Source of the DNA: an uncultured Eubacteriales bacterium
Lineage (GTDB): Bacteria; Bacillota_A; Clostridia; Lachnospirales; Lachnospiraceae
DNA length: 5,483 bases
Direction of reading: 5' to 3'
NCBI GenBank assembly: GCA_900321365.1
Contig: ONVT01000168.1
Span: forward strand, 1 to 5,483
The translations under genes were made by a program, and so were the position numbers. Under the pieces are notes generated by a model. That model was not told the origin of the DNA. It saw only the letters and a list, made by a program, of their open reading frames with translations, and did not search any database. Below, piece by piece: positions 1 to 4,997 of the stretch; position 1 is the stretch's first letter; each line of letters begins with the position of its first letter.

Positions 1-1
1 C

Positions 2-169
2 AACATGGAGATCAAGTCCGAAGAGTGGAACGTCTTCCTGAACGACAGAAAGAACGGACAGTTCGACTTCGCGCGTGAAGGATGGCTTGCGGATTACAAC
101 GATCCGATCAACATGCTTGAGATGTGGCTGACTGACTCCGGCAACAACGACGCGCAGTTCGGCAGATAA
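2..169 (+). CDS. Oligopeptide ABC transporter substrate-binding protein, C-terminal fragment (5' end outside window)
   Basis: The last 55 codons of a gene that begins upstream of the window, ending at TAA (167-169). The visible protein contains EWNVFLNDRKNGQFDFAREGW followed by LADYNDPINMLEMW. This 'F..R.GW.ADY.DP..ML' pattern is typical of the C-terminal lobe of family 5 extracellular solute-binding proteins (OppA/DppA/SBP_bac_5). In this family the protein sits outside the membrane and delivers peptides, or sometimes nickel or other solutes, to an ABC permease. Ligand type cannot be judged from this fragment. It is the last gene of its transcript because a strong terminator follows 28 bases after the stop. 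It is unrelated to the TRAP operon downstream, apart from both being solute uptake systems. The family call is fairly secure and the substrate is unknown. Confidence 0.8.
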   Translation, partial: NMEIKSEEWNVFLNDRKNGQFDFAREGWLADYNDPINMLEMWLTDSGNNDAQFGR

Positions 170-196
170 GATCTGTATCGAAACCAGATGTTTACA

Positions 197-228
197 GCAG
201 GTCCGGGGGTTCCCCGGACCTGTTTCTT
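197..228 (+). terminator. Intrinsic terminator of the peptide-binding protein gene
   Basis: An 11-bp perfect GC-rich stem pairs 198-208 with 212-222 around a 3-nt loop (209-211), with a possible extra G-U pair at 197/223. It is followed directly by TTTCTT. This is a standard Rho-independent terminator placed 28 bases after the upstream stop codon. It separates the ABC transporter transcript from the TRAP operon. Confidence 0.9.
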
Positions 229-230
229 AT

Positions 231-268
231 AGTCACGCCCCGCCTCCTCACGGATGAGGGGCGTGACT
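231..268. repeat. Inverted repeat / second hairpin after the terminator
   Basis: Bases 231-241 (AGTCACGCCCC) are the perfect reverse complement of 258-268 (GGGGCGTGACT), separated by 16 bases. An alternative fold keeps 231-239 with 260-268 and adds an inner stem 246-250/255-259 around CGGA. No T-run follows on the + strand (TGCAGAGG), and on the - strand the stem would run into TATAAGAAACAG, also without a clear T-run. It is therefore not a classical terminator. It lies three bases beyond the first terminator's T-tract and ahead of the TRAP promoter. It could be a backup hairpin, an RNA 3'-end element or a dispersed palindromic repeat. The structure is certain as sequence, the role is not. 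Confidence 0.6.
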
Positions 269-312
269 TGCAGAGGCAGGTTTTCTTGTCGACAGAAACG
301 TGAATCTCGTGT

Positions 313-341
313 TTGACTTTTATGCAATAAAGCGTTAAAAT
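313..341 (+). promoter_or_regulatory. Sigma-A-type promoter of the TRAP operon
   Basis: A -35 box TTGACT (313-318) and a -10 box TAAAAT (336-341) are separated by exactly 17 bases, each one mismatch from consensus. Transcription would start at an A near 346-349, about 65 bases before the receptor start codon. It is the only good promoter seen between the upstream terminator and the receptor gene. Confidence 0.8.
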
Positions 342-350
342 AATCAATAT

Positions 351-377
351 TTGCGGGCCCGATAAAGGAGCCCGCAA
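351..377 (+). promoter_or_regulatory. 5'-terminal hairpin or operator-like inverted repeat in the TRAP operon leader
   Basis: TTGCGGGC (351-358) is the perfect reverse complement of GCCCGCAA (370-377), giving an 8-bp stem with an 11-nt loop. The predicted start of transcription is near 346-349, so the stem would form within a few bases of the mRNA 5' end. Two readings are possible: an RNA stem-loop that protects the 5' end, or a DNA operator just downstream of the start site. It lacks a T-run after the stem, so it is not an attenuator terminator. It ends 23 bases before the ribosome binding site and does not cover it. Confidence 0.6.
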
Positions 378-400
378 GGGAACTAACAACCATGTTTTAT

Positions 401-407
401 GGAGGTG
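401..407 (+). promoter_or_regulatory. Ribosome binding site that sets the TAXI receptor start
   Basis: GGAGGTG (401-407) lies 7 bases (from GGAGG) before ATG 413. An in-frame ATG at 392 would place this site inside the coding region and would add seven residues ahead of a normal MKKS signal peptide. The start at 413 is therefore preferred. Confidence 0.85.
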
Positions 408-412
408 TACGA

Positions 413-1369
413 ATGAAAAAGAGTATTCTTGGTATCGTGATGGCTGCGAGTATGGTATTGGGGGGTTCTACAGCCGCGATGGCCGCTGACAGCCTGACAC
501 TTGGAACCGGCGGAACGACCGGGACTTACTATGCGGTCGGCGGAGTCATGGCGACCGTGCTGAATCCGGTTCTGGAGGAGTCGAGCCTGACAGTCACATC
601 CACCGGCGCGTCCAAGGCGAATATCCAGCTTGTTGACGTGGGAGAGGCGGATCTGGCGATCGTTCAGAACGACGTTATGTACTATGCCTATACCGGCACC
701 GACCTGTTCGAGGATGAGGGCGCGTATGAGACCTTCTCCACCGTTGCCGGACTGTATGACGAGACCGTCCAGATCATCACCTGCGACAGCTCGATCGAGA
801 GTGTTGCGGATCTGAAGGGCAAGACCGTTTCCGTCGGCGACGCCGGTTCGGGAGTCGAGTTCAACGCGAAGCAGATCCTGGATGCCTATGACCTGAGCTT
901 TGATGACATCAATGTCGTAAACGCTTCCTTTGGTGATTCCGCGGACAGCCTGAAGGACGGCAAGATTGACGCTGCCTTCATCGTTGCCGGAGCTCCGACC
1001 ACCGCGGTTGTCGACCTGGCTACCACAAAGGATATCAGCCTGGTACAGCTCGATAAGGAGCATATCGAGAAGCTGCAGGGCAACTATGATTTCTATACCG
1101 AGACCGTGATCCCGGCCGGCACCTATGACGGAGTTGACGAGGATGCGACGACCGTTTCGGTCCGCGCGACCCTGATTGCTTCCAACGATGTCAGTGAAGA
1201 CGCGGTGTATGAGCTTCTGAAGGCCATGTTTGACAACAAGGAAGACCTGATCGCCGGACATGCGAAGTTTGAATTCCTGAATCTGGAAGATGCTGTCAAG
1301 GGCATCAGCGTACCGTTCCATGCCGGCGCGAAGAAGTATTATGAGGAGCAGGGCATAGAGGTTGAGTAA
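413..1369 (+). CDS. TAXI family TRAP transporter solute-binding protein (secreted receptor)
   Basis: A 318-residue receptor of the TAXI class, the type used by TRAP transporters with fused permeases. Residues 1-24 form a signal peptide: MKKS, a hydrophobic core (ILGIVMAASMVLGG), then AMA before ADS, which fits signal peptidase I cleavage after Ala24. The mature N-terminus begins the family signature LGTGGTTGTYYAVGG (about 30-44). The second typical block, GDAGSGVEFNAKQIL, starts at residue 142, followed by DSADSLKDGKIDAAF. Total length is normal for the family. The protein would bind a solute in a two-lobed cleft and dock on the permease encoded downstream. Known TAXI ligands are mainly organic or amino acids such as glutamate or 2-oxoglutarate, but the ligand here cannot be read from sequence. 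No Cys is present at the signal peptide end, so it does not look like a lipoprotein, which is unusual for a Gram-positive receptor. It is the first gene of the operon and its last codons overlap the next gene. Confidence 0.95.
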   Translation: MKKSILGIVMAASMVLGGSTAAMAADSLTLGTGGTTGTYYAVGGVMATVLNPVLEESSLTVTSTGASKANIQLVDVGEADLAIVQNDVMYYAYTGTDLFEDEGAYETFSTVAGLYDETVQIITCDSSIESVADLKGKTVSVGDAGSGVEFNAKQILDAYDLSFDDINVVNASFGDSADSLKDGKIDAAFIVAGAPTTAVVDLATTKDISLVQLDKEHIEKLQGNYDFYTETVIPAGTYDGVDEDATTVSVRATLIASNDVSEDAVYELLKAMFDNKEDLIAGHAKFEFLNLEDAVKGISVPFHAGAKKYYEEQGIEVE

Positions 1370-1883
1370 CAGGAGCGCTTCGGGCAGACGAGACGCAGGA
1401 GCACTTATTGGAAAACGTTTTGCGGCAGTCTTGATCCTTGTTATTGCGGTCGTGACTGCCGCATTTGTGTATCACTGTCATCATCAGGGCACCTGCCTGG
1501 TACTCTCTTCCGCGAAAACCGGAGAGATCTATGCCCGTTATCCGGTCCGCGCTTCTGACACCTTCAGTGTCGGATTCATCCATTCGGTGAATAAAAGCCC
1601 CGTCACGGACTTCTATGAGATCCGCGACGACGGGATCTATGTCGTGAAGACGGTGTATTACGGCTTCGGCGCCGGGGTCCAGACGGAGCTTGAGGAAGGG
1701 CAGAAGCTGGAATACGGCGATGACGGCAGCATGATCATCACCGGGTTTGACAGGAAAATGGATGACCTGGTCTATTTCGTCGGGACGGTTTCGGACCACA
1801 TCCTCACGCTTGAGGACGGGGAAGAGATCAGTCTGCGGGATCTGTGCGGGAGAAACGCGATGGTACGGTTTTCCCTGGCGTGA
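1362..1883 (+). CDS. DUF1850 domain protein, membrane-anchored TRAP accessory candidate
   Basis: A 173-residue protein matching the DUF1850 family by its core pattern: a beta-rich stretch with FSVGFIHSVNKSPVTDFY (HSVNKSP at 74-80) and VYYGFGAGVQTELEEGQ (YYGFGAG at 99-105). An N-terminal basic segment (GRRDAG..GKR) and one hydrophobic helix (about 20-37) suggest an anchor with the domain outside the cell. Just past the helix is an unusual cluster, H38 C39 H40 H41 and C45. The start is a TTG at 1362 because the frame is closed by TAG at 1356-1358 and no later start precedes the helix. This overlaps the receptor stop by 8 bases. A GAGGAG (1343-1348) lies 13 bases upstream, rather far, so translation is probably coupled to the receptor gene. 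DUF1850 genes are often found beside TAXI-type TRAP genes, and the biochemical role is not known to me. Family confidence is good, function is inferred from context only. Confidence 0.85.
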   Translation: MSNRSASGRRDAGALIGKRFAAVLILVIAVVTAAFVYHCHHQGTCLVLSSAKTGEIYARYPVRASDTFSVGFIHSVNKSPVTDFYEIRDDGIYVVKTVYYGFGAGVQTELEEGQKLEYGDDGSMIITGFDRKMDDLVYFVGTVSDHILTLEDGEEISLRDLCGRNAMVRFSLA

Positions 1884-1921
1884 CGGAATCCGGTACAGAA
1901 AGAAAGCAACATGTTATGACC

Positions 1922-1956
1922 CCGGCACAGGTGCGGGTCGCGCACCCGGATGCCGG
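1922..1956 (+). promoter_or_regulatory. Intercistronic hairpin before the permease gene
   Basis: An outer 6-bp stem CCGGCA (1922-1927) with TGCCGG (1951-1956) encloses an inner 6-bp stem GGTGCG (1930-1935) with CGCACC (1941-1946) and a 5-nt loop, joined by a small internal loop (2 nt and 4 nt). It lies in the 110-base gap between the DUF1850 stop and the permease start and has no T-run after it. It might mark an mRNA processing or stability boundary between receptor and permease segments. The pairing is seen, the role is inferred. Confidence 0.5.
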
Positions 1957-1993
1957 ATCGTCTGCAGATGGCAGACTTGAAATGAGGTCGAGT

Positions 1994-3952
1994 ATGAAAG
2001 ACAACAAAGAGAAGGATCTTCAGAATCAGACTCCGGTTGAGGATCCGTCTGTCGGAACGGCTGCGGATGTTGAGGAGCTGATGAAAAAGTACGACCGGGA
2101 ATCGAATGTCCGGCCGTGGGAGGGGATCCCCGCAATCGTGATCAAGGTGATGCTGGCTGCATTTTCCGTGTTCATGATCTATATGAATCTGTTTGCGGTA
2201 TGGGATGAGAGGATCCGCCGCCCCCTGTTCCTTGGAATTATTATTCTGTTCGTATTTATCCTGTATCCGGCGCGCAAGTCAGGAGGGAGGCCGCAGAAGG
2301 TCAACCATATCCCGTTCTATGACATCATTCTTGCCGCGGCCGGTTCGGGAAGCTTTTTCTACTTTGTCGTGAACAGCCAGACGATCATCAAACGCGGGAT
2401 CCGTATCACGGATCTTGAGGTATGGCTCGGTGTAATCGGCATACTGATTCTTGCGGAATGCTGCCGCAGAGTGACCGGCATACCGATCATCATTGTTGCC
2501 GCCTGCTTTGTGATCTACGCTTTTGCTGTCGGCAAATCCCTGAACATCATTATCTATAACCTGTTCTATACAACGGAGGGCGTGATCGGGACTCCGATCG
2601 GAGTCTGCAGCACGTATATCGTTCTGTTTATTATCTTCGGCGCATTTCTGGAGGCAACGGGGATATCCGACTTTTTCATCGCGTGCGCGAACAGCCTGGC
2701 CGGCTTCGCGTCGGGCGGCCCCGCCAAGGTGGCGGTTATCTCCTCGGCACTGTGCGGAATGGTTTCCGGCTCCTCTGTCGGAAATACGGTTACAACCGGT
2801 TCTGTCACGATCCCGATGATGAAGAAGACAGGATATCCGGGCGAATTTGCCGGCGCGGTTGAGGCCGCCGCTTCCACAGGCGGACAGATCATGCCTCCGA
2901 TCATGGGCGCCGCCGCGTTCCTGATGGCGGAGATGGTCGGCGTTCCGTATTCGGATATCGTCATCAGGGCGATCCTGCCGGCCGTGTTGTACTTCACCGG
3001 TATTTTCCTGATGGTCCACCTGCGCGCGAAGCGCCTCGGACTGAAAGGAATCCCGAGGGAACAGCTGCCGAAGGCAAGGAAGCTTCTTCCGAAGATCTAT
3101 CTGCTGATCCCGCTGGTTGCGCTGGTCTATCTGATCACGTCCGGCTATACCATGAGCAGGGCGGCGATCATCGCCACGCTGTTGTGCATCGTGGTGAGCA
3201 TGTTCAACAAAGAGCATCGCATGACCCCGAAGAAATTCCTTGACGCTCTGGAGACGGGCGCGAAGAATACGCTCAGCATAGCCGTCGCGTGCGGCATCGC
3301 CGGAATCATTGCGGGCGTCGTAACGATGACGGGCCTGGGCCAGGTGTTCATCGACGTAATCGTGTCGATCTCCCATGGCAACCTTCTGATCGCCCTGATC
3401 TTCACGATGCTGTGCTGCATCATCCTGGGCATGGGCGTTCCGACGACCGCGACCTATATCATCATGGCAACCACCTGCGCTCCGATCCTGACGACAGGTA
3501 TGGGACTGAATCCGCTCTGTGCCAGCATGTTCGTGTTCTATTTCGGAATCGTCGCGGACATCACGCCTCCTGTGGCGCTGGCGGCCTACGCGGGGTCGGC
3601 AATCGCCAAGTCAGACCCCATGCGGACGGCGCTCAACGCGTCAAAACTGGCGATCGGCGCATTTCTGATCCCGTATATCTTCTGCCTGAATCCGGCGATG
3701 CTTCTGATCGATACGAATGTGCTTGAGTTCGTGCTGATCATCATTACGAGCGTCATCGGCATGTTCGCGATCTCCGCCGCGATCGAAGGATATATGTTTA
3801 CGGCTTTGAATCCGGTATTCCGTATTGCGCTGGCTGCGGCCGGACTGATGCTGATCTATCCGGGAACGGTTACAGACATTATCGGAATTGCCATTACGGT
3901 CTGTATCTTTATAATCCAGATGGCACAGAGGAGGAGTGCCTCGCCGGCCTGA
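1994..3952 (+). CDS. TRAP transporter permease, fused small and large membrane subunits (TAXI type)
   Basis: A 652-residue polytopic membrane protein in which the four-helix DctQ-like part and the large DctM-like part are joined, as is usual for TAXI systems. Residues 1-45 are a hydrophilic charged tail (many K, E, D). Hydrophobic helices begin near IVIKVMLAAFSVFMIYMNLF. The large domain carries family blocks: GGPAKVAVISSALCGMVSGSSVGN (near 242), GGQIMPPIMGAAAFLMAEM (near 296), GMGVPTTATYIIMATTCAPI (from 479) and DITPPVALAAYAGSAIAKSDP (from 522). The two PP/TPP loops resemble the paired re-entrant hairpins that form the solute and cation sites in this elevator-type fold. It would import the solute delivered by the receptor, driven by a cation gradient. 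ATG 1994 is chosen because a GAGG (1984-1987) sits 6 bases before it. The frame is open back to a GTG at 1844, and ATG 1982 or 1916 are weaker options without a good ribosome site. No frameshift or missing block is seen. Confidence 0.95.
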   Translation: MKDNKEKDLQNQTPVEDPSVGTAADVEELMKKYDRESNVRPWEGIPAIVIKVMLAAFSVFMIYMNLFAVWDERIRRPLFLGIIILFVFILYPARKSGGRPQKVNHIPFYDIILAAAGSGSFFYFVVNSQTIIKRGIRITDLEVWLGVIGILILAECCRRVTGIPIIIVAACFVIYAFAVGKSLNIIIYNLFYTTEGVIGTPIGVCSTYIVLFIIFGAFLEATGISDFFIACANSLAGFASGGPAKVAVISSALCGMVSGSSVGNTVTTGSVTIPMMKKTGYPGEFAGAVEAAASTGGQIMPPIMGAAAFLMAEMVGVPYSDIVIRAILPAVLYFTGIFLMVHLRAKRLGLKGIPREQLPKARKLLPKIYLLIPLVALVYLITSGYTMSRAAIIATLLCIVVSMFNKEHRMTPKKFLDALETGAKNTLSIAVACGIAGIIAGVVTMTGLGQVFIDVIVSISHGNLLIALIFTMLCCIILGMGVPTTATYIIMATTCAPILTTGMGLNPLCASMFVFYFGIVADITPPVALAAYAGSAIAKSDPMRTALNASKLAIGAFLIPYIFCLNPAMLLIDTNVLEFVLIIITSVIGMFAISAAIEGYMFTALNPVFRIALAAAGLMLIYPGTVTDIIGIAITVCIFIIQMAQRRSASPA

Positions 3953-3975
3953 TTCGTGCAGCTATGTAAGACTTT

Positions 3976-4008
3976 TTGCCTGGTGCACTCGAAGGAAAAG
4001 ACAGGCAA
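3976..4008. repeat. Inverted repeat after the permease gene, weak hairpin
   Basis: TTGCCTG (3976-3982) is the reverse complement of CAGGCAA (4002-4008), a 7-bp stem with a 19-nt loop. No T-run follows on either strand, so it is not a convincing terminator. The rest of the 136-base gap before the kinase-like gene contains no good promoter or terminator. Read-through transcription from the TRAP operon is therefore possible. Confidence 0.35.
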
Positions 4009-4075
4009 GATGTATGAGTTATTTATGAACAGGTCCTAAGGGTAGACGGTGGGCGTGGATTCATTCCAATCAGAG

Positions 4076-4080
4076 GGAGG
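4076..4080 (+). promoter_or_regulatory. Ribosome binding site that sets the kinase-like gene start
   Basis: GGAGG (4076-4080) is only 2 bases before ATG 4083 but 8 bases before ATG 4089. The second ATG is the better spaced, and its product begins MVITISREYG, matching the usual start of the family. The alternative adds Met-Thr only. Confidence 0.75.
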
Positions 4081-4088
4081 AAATGACT

Positions 4089-4679
4089 ATGGTTATTACC
4101 ATCAGCAGGGAGTACGGGGCATACGGCCGCTCTGTGGCTAAGGCGCTTTCCCAGAAGCTGGGGATCGAGTTTTACGATGTGGACTTTATCCGGATGACCG
4201 CCGAGAAGAGCGGCTATTCCGAGGAGGATGTTACCCGCGAGGGGGAATCGCTGAGCAAGGGAAGCAAATTCATCAATTCTTTCCTGTCAACCAGTGCTTA
4301 CAACAGCTCGTATGACGAGATCTTCCTTGCCCAGAAAGAGGTGATCCTGGAGCTGGCGAAAAAGCCCTGTATCATGGTCGGGCGCTGCTCCAACATTATT
4401 CTCAGGGAGGCGGGCGTGAAATCCTTTGACATCTTTCTTCACGCGGACCGCGCCTTCCGCAGGGCGCACGCTATGGAACTGAATGAATACGGGAAGATGG
4501 ATGTCGACCGCTACATCGATCGGTGCGACCACTGGAGAAAGACCTATTACCGCGCGTACACAGGCCATGACATGGGAGACTATCATGACTATGACCTGAC
4601 CATCGATGTCGGGAAGATCAGACCTGAGAAGGTGGTTGAACTGGTCGTGGGACTGGTCGGGGATATGAAGGAAGCCTGA
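4089..4679 (+). CDS. Cytidylate kinase-like family protein (Cytidylate_kin2 type)
   Basis: A 196-residue cytosolic protein of the cytidylate kinase-like P-loop family (PF13189 type), distinct from true Cmk. Recognised from ITISREYGAYGRSVAKALSQKLGIEFYDVDFI (residues 3-35), ILELAKKPCIMVGRCSNIIL (VGR at 97-99), a basic FLHADRAFRRAHAM segment and the C-terminal YYRAYTGHDMGDYHDYDLTID block. The glycine loop here reads GAYGRS (10-15), where relatives commonly have GSGGRE. Neither is the textbook GxxxxGK[ST], so nucleotide use is uncertain. The real substrate of this family is poorly defined, and CMP kinase activity should not be assumed. It follows the TRAP permease by 136 bases and could be a read-through distal gene, or may have its own unseen promoter. 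The 3' end runs into a 12-bp tandem repeat whose first unit includes the TGA stop. ATG 4083 is the alternative start. Confidence 0.85.
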   Translation: MVITISREYGAYGRSVAKALSQKLGIEFYDVDFIRMTAEKSGYSEEDVTREGESLSKGSKFINSFLSTSAYNSSYDEIFLAQKEVILELAKKPCIMVGRCSNIILREAGVKSFDIFLHADRAFRRAHAMELNEYGKMDVDRYIDRCDHWRKTYYRAYTGHDMGDYHDYDLTIDVGKIRPEKVVELVVGLVGDMKEA

Positions 4680-4758
4680 GGACATCTTTGAGAGAAACTC
4701 TGAGGGCGTCCCGGAGGGTGGTTCTGAGAGTATCCCTGGGGGAAGTCCTGTGAGAAAA
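4675..4758. repeat. Degenerate 12-bp tandem repeat, seven units, across the kinase stop codon
   Basis: Seven consecutive 12-base units starting at 4675, 4687, 4699, 4711, 4723, 4735 and 4747 share a consensus close to YCTGAGRGNRTC. Units 3 and 5 fit it fully. Unit 1 has one mismatch, unit 2 two, and units 4, 6 and 7 three each. The first unit contains the kinase TGA (4677-4679). The array ends two bases before the terminator stem. Because 12 is a multiple of three, a reading frame is preserved through it: the +1 frame relative to the kinase would read as acidic and glycine-rich tetrapeptides (SEGV PEGG SESI PGGS) with no start codon of its own before the array. It may be non-coding or the remnant of a repetitive C-terminal tail. 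Confidence 0.65.
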
Positions 4759-4760
4759 GG

Positions 4761-4798
4761 AAAAAAGAGCCGGCGGAGCGATCCGCCGGCTCTTTTTT
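4761..4798. terminator. Strong intrinsic terminator, possibly bidirectional
   Basis: An 11-bp perfect stem pairs 4767-4777 with 4782-4792 around a GCGA tetraloop (GNRA type). It is flanked by six A (4761-4766) and six T (4793-4798), which can extend the stem to 17 bp. The T-run ends the kinase-like gene transcript on the + strand. The A-run gives a T-run on the - strand, so it could also stop antisense transcription. It insulates the rplM promoter 30 bases downstream. Confidence 0.95.
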
Positions 4799-4828
4799 CT
4801 GGAATACTCGTGATAGAAAAATTCCTCC

Positions 4829-4857
4829 TTGACAGCGCAGTTTTACGTGAATATAAT
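4829..4857 (+). promoter_or_regulatory. Consensus sigma-A promoter of the rplM-rpsI operon
   Basis: A perfect TTGACA (4829-4834) and a perfect TATAAT (4852-4857) are separated by 17 bases, the ideal spacing. Transcription should start near 4863-4865, giving a leader of about 130 nt before rplM. Such strength suits a ribosomal protein operon. Confidence 0.95.
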
Positions 4858-4863
4858 ATCTGA

Positions 4864-4997
4864 GTGTGCGCCGGTTTGACGCACGTGTTTGTATGATGAT
4901 TCGCATCTACCTACCCCGGAAAGGATGCTTATCGATACCGGCAAGGCGGAGGTAAAACACCGTCGGGCAGACTATGAACCATGGAGGATATTCGATA
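4864..4997 (+). ncRNA. Structured 5' leader of rplM-rpsI (candidate L13 leader)
   Basis: This leader of about 130 nt shows several possible pairings: GTGCG (4866-4870) with CGCAC (4880-4884) around a 9-nt loop; GATG (4895-4898) with CATC (4904-4907); and a nested element where TACCT (4908-4912) pairs with AGGTA (4950-4954), CC (4914-4915) with GG (4948-4949), and CCGG (4916-4919) with CCGG (4938-4941). A leader RNA class upstream of rplM-rpsI in Firmicutes (L13_leader) is established and thought to mediate feedback by a ribosomal protein. This leader is in the right place and has stems, but I cannot confirm the consensus by eye. The outer stem frees or buries sequence well before the ribosome site GGAGG (4983-4987), so the control mode is open. 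Confidence 0.55.

Noticed and set aside
383..1321. Long open frame of 312 codons on the - strand opposite the TAXI receptor
   Set aside because: It mirrors the codon bias of the receptor gene, has no recognisable domain, signal or ribosome site, and covers a clear + strand gene almost completely.
1412..1421. Palindrome AAAACGTTTT, considered as a catabolite-control (cre-like) site
   Set aside because: The spacing does not fit the cre consensus by one base, and it lies inside the DUF1850 coding region far from the promoter.
1844..1993. In-frame 50-codon upstream extension of the permease from GTG 1844
   Set aside because: It would overlap the DUF1850 gene, has no good ribosome site, and encodes a non-hydrophobic stretch not expected in the family. 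ATG 1994 has a well-spaced GAGG.
2279..3376. Open frame of 365 codons on the - strand opposite the TRAP permease
   Set aside because: The translation is rich in D, R, H, Q and N with no family likeness, which is typical of the antisense of a hydrophobic membrane protein gene.
3976..4008. Hairpin after the permease considered as a terminator
   Set aside because: Only a 7-bp stem with a 19-nt loop and no T-run on either strand.
4020..4029. Possible -10-like TATGAA element for a kinase-gene promoter
   Set aside because: No -35 match at 16-18 bases upstream, so it was not called as a promoter.
4010..4039. Tiny open frame (ATG at 4010, nine residues) before the kinase-like gene
   Set aside because: No convincing ribosome site, no recognisable leader-peptide pattern such as repeated regulatory codons, and no following attenuator.
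4589..4906. - strand open frame of 105 codons through the repeat and terminator
   Set aside because: It runs through a strong terminator and the rplM promoter. Its repetitive Pro-Gln residues come from the 12-bp DNA repeat, with no sign of a real gene.
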